Part shown: positions 36,279-44,507 of the stretch, one piece after another
Position numbering within the stretch: the first letter of the stretch is position 1
Layout: each line of letters begins with the position of its first letter
Source of the DNA: Solidesulfovibrio fructosivorans JJ]
Lineage (GTDB): Bacteria > Desulfobacterota > Desulfovibrionia > Desulfovibrionales > Desulfovibrionaceae
NCBI RefSeq assembly: GCF_000179555.1
Contig: NZ_AECZ01000001.1
Coordinates: 248,001 to 312,000, forward strand
Length of the DNA stretch: 64,000 nucleotides
Direction of reading: 5' to 3'
Program-made: the position numbers and the translations under genes
The notes under the pieces: model-generated
Told to the model about the DNA's origin: nothing
What the model saw: only the letters and a program-made list of their open reading frames with translations
Databases searched by the model: none

Positions 36279-37205
36279 TCAGGGATTGGCCGGGGAGCCG
36301 TTCATCGGCACCCCGTGCGAAGCTTCGGGCGCGGGCGTTTGCGGCGTGGCCGCGTCCGGTGTCGCGGCTTCCGGCGCATCGGCCTTGGGCGCGGCTTTTT
36401 CATCGGACGACGCGGCGTTTGGGGCCGGTTCCGGTTTCGTGGCCCGGGCATCCCGGGCGTCGGTGACATAAATGAACTCGAGCTGGCCGACATAGCGCGC
36501 CTGCCAGAGGTACTCCCCGCCGCCGGAAGTGATTTCGCCGTTGACGGAGTCCTTGAGGAGTTCGTCCCATTTGAGCCCGGCCAGGGCCTCGCCCTGCCCG
36601 CCGCCGGCCCAGACCACGCCTTCGGTGGACAAGATGGACAGGGCATCGGGCTCCGGCGAAAATTTGGCCAGATTGCGCGGATCGAAGCTCGCGACCACAA
36701 GGCCGGCCCACTCGTTGTTCTTGAAATACGGCGCGGCCACCATGACCACGGTGCCGAATTCGTCGGTTTTGACCTGGGCCCCCATCTTGCGGACCTTGTA
36801 ACGGTCGCCGAAGTCCACAAGCCCGGCGAAATCGAGCGGTCGCATGGACACGGCCGGAGCCTGGAACAGCACCGCACCGGAGGCGTCGAGCACGGACACG
36901 GCGGAGAGCCAGGCATGGTTGGTCAGAAACTGCTGGCACCATTCGTTTTCCGGGGGCGTATCCTGGCTGCCCAGGCCGCGCAGCATGGCCATGAGGCGCT
37001 CGTCCACGGGCATCATCAGGGCGGCCAAGCGTTGCAGCCCCTTATCGGTGATGCCCTGGGCGGAAAAGTCGATGGTGGGATCAGTGTTGATATACTCGCG
37101 GTACAGTTTCTTGGTGTCGCGCCACGAGGTCTTGATCGTGCCGCAACCGCCGAGAAAAAGAAGGCAACACATGGCCGCAAGGGCCGCGCTCACAGTGCGT
37201 TTCAA
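36279..37205 (-). CDS. Lipoprotein with possible Cache-like sensor domain
   Basis: 308 aa. Lipobox FLGGC near residue 21. Residues about 80-235 resemble a periplasmic PAS/Cache-type fold: WLSAVSVLDASGAVLFQAPA, MVAAPYFKNNEWAGLVVASF and ALSILSTEGVVWAGGG. The C-terminal 65 residues are Ala/Pro/Glu-rich and low complexity. No enzymatic motif. Could act as a ligand-binding lipoprotein. It is the last gene of the unit beginning with pgsA or the ftsB-like gene (71-base gap to the TPR gene). Confidence 0.6.
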   Translation of the reverse strand: MKRTVSAALAAMCCLLFLGGCGTIKTSWRDTKKLYREYINTDPTIDFSAQGITDKGLQRLAALMMPVDERLMAMLRGLGSQDTPPENEWCQQFLTNHAWLSAVSVLDASGAVLFQAPAVSMRPLDFAGLVDFGDRYKVRKMGAQVKTDEFGTVVMVAAPYFKNNEWAGLVVASFDPRNLAKFSPEPDALSILSTEGVVWAGGGQGEALAGLKWDELLKDSVNGEITSGGGEYLWQARYVGQLEFIYVTDARDARATKPEPAPNAASSDEKAAPKADAPEAATPDAATPQTPAPEASHGVPMNGSPANP

Positions 37206-37276
37206 GGCCGTTTCCTCTTGAAGTTCCAGATTATGCTACGAGATGGGCGGCCGCCAAAGCGGCCAGCCGGGCGGCG

Positions 37277-38257
37277 TCAGTTATCGGCCCGGGCGTCCAG
37301 GCGTCCGGCCAGGGCCTCCAGGAAGCTTACGAGCTTGGCCGCGCTTTTGGGCTTGCCGGCCGCGTCGGCGGCATCGGACGCCGACGGGACCTCGGGCGTC
37401 GCCCCCCCCTTCCCGGGGGAAAGCGCCGCCATGCGGGCCTCGATATCCTGGCGTTCGGTTTCGGAAGGAGCCGAGTCGAGCAATTCCTCGTAGATGCCGA
37501 GCGCTCCGGAGATGTCGCCCTGCTCGGCCAACACGGCGGCCATACTCTTGGTGCACACGGCGGCTTCGCGGCCCTTGCCGGCACGCGCCCTGCCCTTGTC
37601 GCCGGCTTCCGCGGGCGGTTCCAAAATTCCGGCCAGCTCCATCACTTCCTTTGCCCCACGCAATTGCGGGGCGTCGTCATCGGCTTCGGCGGGCTTTTGT
37701 TCGGCCGCCGGGGGGGCGGGCGCGTCCTCCTGGGGCTCCACAGCCGGGACCGGTTCCCGGGTTTCCATGACCGGCTCGGGCTCAGGCGTCACCACGGGTT
37801 GCGCCGCGGTCGCGGCCCCCTCCGGGGCCTGTCCGGGCGTCTCCCCGGGCGAATCGCGGCGCAGGCTTTTGAGCCCCCGCTCCATGACCTCGGCCCAGGT
37901 AAGTGTCTGGTTTTGGAAATAGTTGGCCAGAAAGAGCATGGCCAAAGAGGGGTCCTTGGCCCGGGCGGCGGCTTCGCGGGACCACAGCAGCCAGACCGAG
38001 GGATAGTTGGAGAGCATCTTGCCGACATCGGCAAAGACGGCATCCGCCTCCCCCTGCCGGCCAAGGCCGGTGAGCAGTTCGATCAGGAAAAATTTGGCCT
38101 CGAGATGATCGGGATGAAAGGTGATGCCCTTGGCCAGCACGGCGGCCGCCTCGGTGGTTTCCCCCTGCTCGGCCAGCTTGCGGGCCAGGGGAAAGAAGAT
38201 CTTGGAATTGGGTTCGATCTCCAACACTTCCCGATAAAAATCGATTTTATTGACCAT
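37277..38257 (-). CDS. TPR protein, function unknown
   Basis: 326 aa, no signal peptide. N-terminal TPR-like helices (FYREVLEIEPNSKIFFPLAR, LAEQGETTEAAAVLAKGITF, PDHLEAKFFLIELL), a Pro/Glu/Ala-rich middle (about 140-225), and a further TPR near 255 (LAEQGDISGALGIYEELLDS). Probably a scaffold. It begins inside the ftsB-like gene (11-base overlap), so the two are coupled. Confidence 0.65.
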   Translation of the reverse strand: MVNKIDFYREVLEIEPNSKIFFPLARKLAEQGETTEAAAVLAKGITFHPDHLEAKFFLIELLTGLGRQGEADAVFADVGKMLSNYPSVWLLWSREAAARAKDPSLAMLFLANYFQNQTLTWAEVMERGLKSLRRDSPGETPGQAPEGAATAAQPVVTPEPEPVMETREPVPAVEPQEDAPAPPAAEQKPAEADDDAPQLRGAKEVMELAGILEPPAEAGDKGRARAGKGREAAVCTKSMAAVLAEQGDISGALGIYEELLDSAPSETERQDIEARMAALSPGKGGATPEVPSASDAADAAGKPKSAAKLVSFLEALAGRLDARADN

Positions 38258-38573
38258 CGGCCCTCTGCCCCTCCTGTTGCGCGGGTGCGGGGGTGTCTTT
38301 GGGAAATTGATAGAGGATTTCGTTTCCCTTGAGGTAGTTCATCTGGGATCGGGCCATTTTTTCGGTAAAAGCGCGATCCGTCTTGAGCCAGCGGATTTCC
38401 TGGCTGAGGTCCAGGGAATGGTCGTTAATGGTTTCCAGACGTTCCTTGAGTTGTTGATGACGGGCCTTGAGTTCCAGATAGGCAAAAATACCGTTATCGC
38501 TCCATATGAGATTATAGAGCAGAAAAATATTGAAGAATATAAGGCCCGTCAGCAGGAACCGTCGCCAGATCAT
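38247..38573 (-). CDS. FtsB/DivIC-like septum-formation initiator
   Basis: 108 aa. One N-terminal membrane helix (FLLTGLIFFNIFLLYNLIWS) followed by a coiled coil (LELKARHQQLKERLETINDH, DLSQEIRWLKTDRAFTEKMA) and a short tail with KGNEILYQFP, the classic FtsB/DivIC layout and ending (E.i.yrf). Predicted partner of FtsL and FtsQ at the division site. It starts 1 base after the preceding stop. Confidence 0.8.
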   Translation of the reverse strand: MIWRRFLLTGLIFFNIFLLYNLIWSDNGIFAYLELKARHQQLKERLETINDHSLDLSQEIRWLKTDRAFTEKMARSQMNYLKGNEILYQFPKDTPAPAQQEGQRADGQ

Positions 38574-38574
38574 A

Positions 38575-38928
38575 TCATTGCACGACGTACTTTTTTGAAC
38601 GTTTGTACTCGTTTTGCTCCAATGGTTCCTTGAGTTCCTTCAGGAAGTTCTCGGTGGCCGCCTCGATGCGGGCCACGTCCTGCTCCTGTACCTCGATTTC
38701 TTCAACGTGGGAAAGGAACATCTTGAGGATATTGAAGTCGCGCAGCAGATAATGGCCGAACTGGAGGCGCTCCAGATCAGGCTCGAGCTCCAAAATGGTA
38801 TGCAGGCAATTCTCGATGCGGGCCGAGAGGTTCTCGTCGCGGCGGTGGGCGTTGCGCCCGCCCCGACCGCCCGGTCGCGCCACGCGGACCCGGCGTCTGG
38901 CCAGCTTGGATATGTTTTTGGCTTTCAT
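38575..38928 (-). CDS. Small basic/acidic helical protein, unknown
   Basis: 117 aa. The first 35 residues are Lys/Arg-rich (MKAKNISKLARRRVRVARPG), the rest is helical (LSARIENCLHTILELEPDLE, KMFLSHVEEIEVQEQDVARI). The basic head could bind nucleic acid; there is no recognised family. No strong SD is seen. It lies between pgsA (40-base gap) and the ftsB-like gene (1 base) and is probably co-transcribed. Confidence 0.55.
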   Translation of the reverse strand: MKAKNISKLARRRVRVARPGGRGGRNAHRRDENLSARIENCLHTILELEPDLERLQFGHYLLRDFNILKMFLSHVEEIEVQEQDVARIEAATENFLKELKEPLEQNEYKRSKKYVVQ

Positions 38929-38968
38929 GAGTGTCGTACTTGCTTTTTCCGTCCAGGCGGGCCGGCGT

Positions 38969-39526
38969 CTAATGGGAAGCATCCTTGGCCCAGATCACTT
39001 TTTTCCCGAATCCATAAAAGTAATTGCCCCCGGATACAAGGGTCAATACCACGGCCAGATACAAAAGAATATTGCCGAGCGGCACGGGATCGAAGCCGAA
39101 CCAGGGGTAGTGCAGCACCAGCGGGCACAGGGCCAGCATTTGCAAAATGGTCTTGAGCTTGCCGAAACGGTCGGCCGCGATGACCACGCCGTGGTCGATG
39201 GCCATGGCCCGGAGCCCGGTGACGGCGATTTCCCGGCCGATGATGATGACCGCGACCCAGGCTTCCACCCAGCCGAGCTTCGTCAGCATGATGAGCAGGG
39301 AGCTCACGAGCAGCTTGTCCGCCAACGGGTCGAGGAATTTGCCGAAGGTGGTCACGAGATTGCGATGCCTGGCCACCATGCCGTCCATGATGTCGGTCAC
39401 CGAGGCGGCAATAAAGAAAAGCAGGGCCACAAGACAGGTGATTCTCCCTGGAAAATACAGGAGAATCACGAGGATGGGCACAGCCGCAATGCGGGCGAGG
39501 GTCAGGTTGTTGGCAAGATTGAACAT
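38969..39526 (-). CDS. pgsA: CDP-diacylglycerol-glycerol-3-phosphate phosphatidyltransferase
   Basis: 185 aa integral membrane enzyme making phosphatidylglycerophosphate. The CDP-alcohol phosphotransferase motif DGMVARHRNLVTTFGKFLDP and following LADK (DG-x2-AR-x8-G-x3-D-x3-D) is complete. MFNLANNLTLARIAAVPIL is the usual N-terminus. Upstream, 143 bases to mrp hold nothing recognised. Confidence 0.94.
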   Translation of the reverse strand: MFNLANNLTLARIAAVPILVILLYFPGRITCLVALLFFIAASVTDIMDGMVARHRNLVTTFGKFLDPLADKLLVSSLLIMLTKLGWVEAWVAVIIIGREIAVTGLRAMAIDHGVVIAADRFGKLKTILQMLALCPLVLHYPWFGFDPVPLGNILLYLAVVLTLVSGGNYFYGFGKKVIWAKDASH

Positions 39527-39669
39527 GGGGATTGGCCTTTGGGGTTAAAAAGGACGGCTCGCAGGCAAATAAAGCAATCGTCGCCCGGCGTAAAGTCTTG
39601 GGACCATACATCGGGTCCGGCGCGGGCGTCGCGGCCTTGCGCTCGCGGCATCGAGAACAGGCCGGTCCG

Positions 39670-40554
39670 TCAGATACAGGGCGACGCGGCGGCCTCGAGG
39701 CTGGCGCCGCAGGCGGCGGCGATGGACCGGGCCAGGGCCGTAAGCGCCAGCTTGGCCGGGCAGTCCTCTTCCAGGCGCACCACCGGCCGGCCCAGGTCCC
39801 CGGCCACCACCGTGGCCGGATCGAGAGGCACGGCCCCGAGAAATTCCAGGCCGTAGGCTTTGGCCAAGGCCTCGCCCCCGCCCTTTTTGAAAAGCTCGAT
39901 TTCCTTGTGGCAATACGGGCAGACCAGCCCGCTCATGTTTTCCACCACGCCGAGGATATTGGCGTTGGCGTACTGCAGGAAATTAACGGTCTTGCGCACG
40001 TCGTCCAGGGAGATTTCCTGGGGAGTGGTCACCAGTACGCACAGGGCGTCGCGCACGGTCTTGAGTACCGCCAGATGCTCGTCGCCGGTCCCGGGCGGGG
40101 AATCGATGACCAAGTAGTCGAGCTCGCCCCAGTCGACATCGGCGATGAACTGGCGGATGGCGGTGGTCTTCATGGGACCGCGCCACAGCACCGCCTGGTC
40201 CGGATCGGTGAGCAGGGACTGCATGGAAACCACGAGCAGGTTGTCGCCCAGGCGCTTTGGGGAGATGGCCGCCGCGCCCCGGGCTTCCATGGCCCCGGAA
40301 AGGCCCAGCATGCGGGTGACGTTCGGGCCGTGGAGGTCCACGTCCAAAAGCCCTACCCGGGCCCCGGCGTCGGCCAGGGCGCAGGCCACGTTGACGGCCA
40401 CGGAACTCTTGCCCACGCCGCCTTTGCCGCTCATGACGAAAAGCTTGTAGCGGATCTTGGCCAGGGCCTCGCCGATGCGTCCCTCGCGGGCGGCGTCACG
40501 TCCCGAAGTTTCGGACTTGCCGAAAGAGGACATGCCGGAACTTCCTTGCGCCAT
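39670..40554 (-). CDS. mrp: Mrp/NBP35-type P-loop ATPase
   Basis: 294 aa. Iron-sulfur cluster carrier ATPase. Deviant Walker A VMSGKGGVGKSSVAVNVA, switch DSPPGTGDEHL, and the cluster-binding CPYC pair in ENMSGLVCPYCHKEIELF are intact. AGGAGG lies 6 nt from the ATG. It follows pcm by 17 bases on the same strand. It may act with the SufBC system at 56-58 kb as scaffold or carrier. Confidence 0.92.
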   Translation of the reverse strand: MAQGSSGMSSFGKSETSGRDAAREGRIGEALAKIRYKLFVMSGKGGVGKSSVAVNVACALADAGARVGLLDVDLHGPNVTRMLGLSGAMEARGAAAISPKRLGDNLLVVSMQSLLTDPDQAVLWRGPMKTTAIRQFIADVDWGELDYLVIDSPPGTGDEHLAVLKTVRDALCVLVTTPQEISLDDVRKTVNFLQYANANILGVVENMSGLVCPYCHKEIELFKKGGGEALAKAYGLEFLGAVPLDPATVVAGDLGRPVVRLEEDCPAKLALTALARSIAAACGASLEAAASPCI

Positions 40555-40571
40555 GCGCAACCTCCTTGCGG

Positions 40572-41231
40572 CTACCAGCCGTGAGCCCCGACGAGGTCCA
40601 CGAACGTCACCTCGCCGAGCCTGCGGGCCACGACCCGGCCGTTTTCCTTGCGCACCACGTGCAGCCGCTGGCTGCGCCTGGTTTCGCCCACGGGAATGAC
40701 CATGCGGCCCGGATCGGCGAGCTGTTCGATGAGCGGCTCCGGCACCTTGGGGCCGCCGGCCGTGACCAGGATGCGGTCGAACGGGGCCGCATCGGGCCAG
40801 CCCAACGTGCCGTCGTCGAGCTTGAAGCACACCTTGAGGTAGCGCAGGCCCTCCAGACGCCTGCGGGCGGCCGCCTGGAGGGGACGCACCCGCTCCACGG
40901 TGAACACGTAGGCGCCCATCTCCGCCAGGACCGCGGCCTGATACCCCGAGCCCGTGCCGATCTCCAGCACGCGGAGTCCGGGTTTCACCTCCAGCAGCTC
41001 CGTCATCCAGGCGACGACATAGGGCTGGGAGATGGTCTGGCCATGGCCGAGCGGCAGGGGATGGTCCTCGTAGGCCTGGGGGATGAGCGCCTCTTCCACG
41101 AACAAGTGCCGGGGCACCTTGCGCATGGCCCGCAGCACTTCGGGATCGGACACGCCCCGGGCCGCGATCTGGTCCCGGACCATGCGGTCCCGATTGCGCT
41201 TCAAATCGATTGTCGGCTCCGCCCCGTTCAT
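40572..41231 (-). CDS. pcm: Protein-L-isoaspartate O-methyltransferase
   Basis: 219 aa. Repairs isoaspartyl damage in proteins using SAM. Motif [20 protein letters not shown], pre-motif [19 protein letters not shown] and post-motif [20 protein letters not shown] are clear. GGAGG is immediately ahead of the ATG, with a better-spaced GAGGG just before it. First gene of a pcm-mrp pair, divergent from the CBS-domain gene. Confidence 0.95.
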   Translation of the reverse strand: MNGAEPTIDLKRNRDRMVRDQIAARGVSDPEVLRAMRKVPRHLFVEEALIPQAYEDHPLPLGHGQTISQPYVVAWMTELLEVKPGLRVLEIGTGSGYQAAVLAEMGAYVFTVERVRPLQAAARRRLEGLRYLKVCFKLDDGTLGWPDAAPFDRILVTAGGPKVPEPLIEQLADPGRMVIPVGETRRSQRLHVVRKENGRVVARRLGEVTFVDLVGAHGW

Positions 41232-41378
41232 CCTCCGCCCTCTGCCCGAACCGATGCCAGGCCTTTCCGCGCGCCGGCGCGATCCTATTTGGAAAACAGA
41301 ATTTCCGCCTCAAGTCAACGCGGCCCGGCTTGACAGGGCAAGGCGGCAATGCCATCTCCGGCAGACAAGGAGGATTCC

Positions 41379-41837
41379 ATGCTGCTCACCCGCGACCTCA
41401 TGACCGAGGACCTCATTGCCCTGCGCGATACCGACAGCCTGCTTGCGGCCAAAAAGACCATGGAAGAGGCCCGCATCCGCCATCTCCCCGTCATCGACGC
41501 CGCCGGCGCCTTCGTCGGCCTGTTGACCCACCGCGACATGCTGGCCGCCTCGGTGTCCCGCCTGGCCGAAATCGACAAAGCCACCGAAGACGAAATCTAC
41601 GACGGCATCCCCATCGCCGAGGTCATGCGCGCCGACGTGGCCATGGCCACGCCGGAACTCCCCCTGCGCCAGGCGGCCGAGGTGCTGCTGACCCAGAAAT
41701 ACGGCTGCCTTCCCATCGTCGAGACCGGCAAGCTGGTCGGCATCATCACCGCCTCGGACTTCATCCGCTTGAGCCTCGACCTCATGGACGCCCTGGAAGC
41801 CAGCGAAAAATTCGAGGAAGAAGAGCCCGCGGAATAA
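41379..41837 (+). CDS. Tandem CBS-domain protein
   Basis: 152 aa consisting of two CBS motifs (MTEDLIALRDTDSLLAAKKT with RHLPVIDAAGAFVGLLTHRD; MRADVAMATPELPLRQAAEV with GCLPIVETGKLVGIITASDF). Such Bateman modules bind adenine nucleotides and regulate partners. AAGGAGG lies before the ATG. No catalytic domain is attached; the partner is unknown. Confidence 0.9.
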   Translation: MLLTRDLMTEDLIALRDTDSLLAAKKTMEEARIRHLPVIDAAGAFVGLLTHRDMLAASVSRLAEIDKATEDEIYDGIPIAEVMRADVAMATPELPLRQAAEVLLTQKYGCLPIVETGKLVGIITASDFIRLSLDLMDALEASEKFEEEEPAE

Positions 41838-41927
41838 TCCTATTCGCGGGCCGGAAAAGCGTGCTCTGGCGTCCTCCGGCCGGACCGGCGCATCCGCGTT
41901 GGGACAACGCTTTTTTCGGAAAATCTG

Positions 41928-41956
41928 TTGACTTCCGATTTGTGAAATTTTACGCT
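41928..41956 (+). promoter_or_regulatory. Candidate promoter of the cytochrome gene
   Basis: TTGACT and TACGCT are spaced by 17 AT-rich bases about 110 bases upstream of the cytochrome start. A long leader (about 100 bases) would follow, ending in TTTAAGGAGGGAG. Confidence 0.45.
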
Positions 41957-42063
41957 TTTTACTTGAATTACGGCGGCGGGGTTCACGCCTGCGACGGCCG
42001 CCTGTGTATTCGCAGCGGCAAGGTCCATTCACCGTTTGTTGGAGTTTTTAAGGAGGGAGTTGG

Positions 42064-42534
42064 ATGCGTTCCAAGGTCATGTTTTCCATATTGGTCCTTT
42101 TCGTGTTCACCCTGGCGCTGGCCTCGGCGGCCTACAGCGAGGGCGGCAAATTCAGTGCGATCGTCGACGCCAAGTCCACGGTCTGTTATCCTCTGGAATT
42201 GACCTTCAAGCGCCCGGCCGGGGTGCTGAAGACCAGCTTTGCGCCCGTCAGTTTTTCCCACGGTCAGCACGCCAACATTCCCTGCGTCACCTGCCACCAC
42301 ATGTGGGACGGCAAAAGCAAGATCGAAGGCTGCAACACCGAAGGTTGCCACGACAATCTCAAGGAACGTCAGGACCCGATGTCCTACTTCCGCGCCTTCC
42401 ATGACAAGGATGCCGCCAACAGCTGCCTCGGCTGCCACATGAAGACCAACATCGCCCGCAAGGAAAAGGGCCAAAAGCCCCTTCCCGTGTCCCCCTGCTC
42501 CAACAACGGCTGCCACCACGTCGCCCAGAAGTAA
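42064..42534 (+). CDS. Tetrahaem class III cytochrome c (c3-like)
   Basis: 156 aa, signal peptide about 1-25. Four haem-binding sites in the c3 order: CVTCH (74-78), CNTEGCH (90-96), CLGCH (121-125) and CSNNGCH (145-151), i.e. CX2CH, CX4CH, CX2CH, CX4CH. His66, His69, His79, His113 and His152 are candidate distal ligands. Periplasmic electron carrier between hydrogenases or formate dehydrogenases and membrane redox complexes in sulfate reducers. The N-terminal 45 mature residues are longer than in classic c3 and contain an extra Cys (41). It is monocistronic with a strong SD (AAGGAGG). Confidence 0.92.
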   Translation: MRSKVMFSILVLFVFTLALASAAYSEGGKFSAIVDAKSTVCYPLELTFKRPAGVLKTSFAPVSFSHGQHANIPCVTCHHMWDGKSKIEGCNTEGCHDNLKERQDPMSYFRAFHDKDAANSCLGCHMKTNIARKEKGQKPLPVSPCSNNGCHHVAQK

Positions 42535-42560
42535 CGCAGGGTTCACAAGGCTCCGCCGAC

Positions 42561-42590
42561 AAAGCCCCCGCTTTTGCGGGGGCTTTTTTT
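42561..42590 (+). terminator. Rho-independent terminator of the cytochrome gene
   Basis: AAAGCCCCCGC TTTT GCGGGGGCTTT followed by further T residues, 26 bases after the stop. Confidence 0.92.
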
Positions 42591-42729
42591 ATGGGCGATG
42601 CGACATCCGGCCCGAGAGGATCGCGCTTTGGCGCTGCCCCGCCTTGTTGCCAGTCCGCCCCCTTTTTCGTAGGGAAACCATGCGGGGAAGCCGATTGGCG
42701 GTCATCCCGAAAGAACGGGAGGTGCGATC

Positions 42730-43128
42730 ATGGGAGAGGACTTCACCAAGCAGGGCGTTTTCAGCTGGAACGAGCTGATGACCACCGATGTGGAGGGGGC
42801 CAAGGCCTTTTATGGCAAGTTGCTCGGTTGGACCAGCGAGGACAAGCCCATGCCCGAAATGGGCATGACCTACACCATCGTCAAGGTTGGGGACGCGGCG
42901 GTCGGCGGCATCATGTCCATACCGCCGGAAGCGGCGAAAATGCCGCCGGTGTGGGGCTCGTACGTTTCCGTGGACGACGTGGACGCGGCGGCGAAAAAAA
43001 CCGTGGAGCTTGGCGGCACCGTCTATAAGGAGCCGACCGACATCCCGGGCGTCGGGCGCTTTTGCGTGATCGGCGACCCCCAGGGCGCTTTTCTGTCGCT
43101 GATCACCTTCAAAATGGACCCCATGTAG
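42730..43128 (+). CDS. VOC (glyoxalase/bleomycin-resistance) family protein
   Basis: 132 aa. Two beta-alpha-beta-beta-beta modules: GVFSWNELMTTDVEGAKAFY, GKLLGW, and VWGSYVSVDDVDAAAKKTVE, GRFCVIGDPQGAFLSLI. Related single-chain VOC proteins have metal-dependent or purely binding roles; the function is not predictable. GGGAGG lies ahead of the ATG. Confidence 0.88.
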   Translation: MGEDFTKQGVFSWNELMTTDVEGAKAFYGKLLGWTSEDKPMPEMGMTYTIVKVGDAAVGGIMSIPPEAAKMPPVWGSYVSVDDVDAAAKKTVELGGTVYKEPTDIPGVGRFCVIGDPQGAFLSLITFKMDPM

Positions 43129-43182
43129 GCCGGCACGACGAAACGGAGCGCCGCGGCATCGCGGTCGGACCGGATTTTATCG

Positions 43183-44373
43183 GTGAAAAATGCGCTGCTG
43201 ACGCCCTGGCGGCTTCGGGTTTACCCGCGGTTGCTCCTTTTTGCCTTGGCCCTTGCCGTCGGGGCGGCGCTTGTGAGCGGTTCCGGGGCGGGCGTGGTTT
43301 CGGGCCGTCTGGGCGGGGATTTCGCCGAATTTTACGCCGCCGGCCGCATCGTGCGCTCGGGTGATGCCCGACGCCTCTACGACCCGGCCGTCCAGCGGGC
43401 GGCCCAGGTCGACCTCATGCTTTCAAGCGGCGGGGCCTATGTGCCCTTTGCCTATCCGCCCCCCTTTGCCCTGCCCTTCGCCCTGCTCGCCGCCCTGCCC
43501 TACCGGCTCGCCTACGCCCTGCATCTGGCCGTCATGGCGGCGCTCCTGTACGGCGCGCTATGGCTGGCCTGCCGCGAGATGGCTTGGGCCAAGCCCTATG
43601 TCCCGGCCGTTTTCTGCGCCGCCGTCCTTTTTTACCCTATGCTGCGGGCCCTGCTCGGCGGCCAGAACACGCCGTTGACCCTTGCCCTGTGCGTGGCCGC
43701 CTGGAGCCTGGAACGACGGGGGCGGACGCTTTTGGCCGGGCTTTGTCTGGCGCTTCTCTGTTTCAAGCCCCAATTCGGCCTGGCCCTGCTTGGACTCTTC
43801 CTTCTGGCCGGCCGTTGGCGCATGGCGGGGGCGGGCATTCTCGGCCTGGCCGGGCTGGGCCTTGTCGCCACCGTCCTTTGCGGCCCGACTTGGCCGACCG
43901 CCTGGCTGGGGCATGCCAAGTGGGTGGTCGCCACCTCCCTCGCCCTGGAAGGCGACAAGGCGGTCAGTCTGCTTGGCGTCAGTCGCCATTTGCTCGCCGG
44001 CAGTCCGCGCGCCGCCTTGGCCGTCGGCCTCTGCCTGTCGCTGGTCGTGACGGCCATCCTTGGCCGGGCCTTTTGGCGCAGGCGCGGCCGGGACATCCCC
44101 TTTTCCCTGCTCGGTCTGGCCGTAACCGGACTCGTTTTGCTTGCGCCCCACGCCTATTTCTACGACACGGGGCTGCTTATCCTGCCGGGACTCGCCCTGC
44201 TCGATGCCCGATTCCCCCATGGCCCGGCTCTTGTCTTCGGACTGTGGCTGGCCGGGTTGGCGCAGCTCGGCGCGGGACTCCTGGGCCTGAGCCCCCTTTT
44301 CCCAGCCGCCCTGGCCGTATTCATCCTCATGGAGGTGGCCATACGGCACACCGCCCCCCGTCGTGCGACCTGA
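43183..44373 (+). CDS. GT87/DUF2029-like integral membrane glycosyltransferase
   Basis: 396 aa with about ten membrane segments. The first periplasmic loop has GGDFAEFYAAGRIVRSGDAR and LYDP, followed by FAYPPPFALPFALL and GQNTPLTLALCVAAW, the pattern of polyprenyl-phosphate-sugar-dependent GT87 mannosyltransferases (catalytic Asp in the first loop). A GTG start is used; the SD is poor. Substrate unknown. It lies 54 bases after the VOC gene. Confidence 0.8.
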   Translation: MKNALLTPWRLRVYPRLLLFALALAVGAALVSGSGAGVVSGRLGGDFAEFYAAGRIVRSGDARRLYDPAVQRAAQVDLMLSSGGAYVPFAYPPPFALPFALLAALPYRLAYALHLAVMAALLYGALWLACREMAWAKPYVPAVFCAAVLFYPMLRALLGGQNTPLTLALCVAAWSLERRGRTLLAGLCLALLCFKPQFGLALLGLFLLAGRWRMAGAGILGLAGLGLVATVLCGPTWPTAWLGHAKWVVATSLALEGDKAVSLLGVSRHLLAGSPRAALAVGLCLSLVVTAILGRAFWRRRGRDIPFSLLGLAVTGLVLLAPHAYFYDTGLLILPGLALLDARFPHGPALVFGLWLAGLAQLGAGLLGLSPLFPAALAVFILMEVAIRHTAPRRAT

Positions 44374-44435
44374 CCATTGCGCATCGCTTTTCTCTCAATA
44401 CTCGTTTTACGGTGATGGATCGTACGTTTTTCAGA

Positions 44436-44466
44436 TTGAATGGGTAGAAAATAATGAATAATTTTC
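44436..44466 (+). promoter_or_regulatory. Promoter with overlapping palindrome before the FecCD operon
   Basis: TTGAAT and TAATTT are 17 bases apart, and the -10 is embedded in the 20-bp imperfect palindrome GAAAATAATGAATAATTTTC (8 of 10 pairs). The 130-base region is strikingly AT-rich for this genome. The layout suggests repression by a metal- or nutrient-sensing regulator (Fur-type is possible, not shown). Confidence 0.5.
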
Positions 44467-44507
44467 TTGATGTTGTAAAATATTTAATTTCGTAATACGC
44501 ACTCTCC

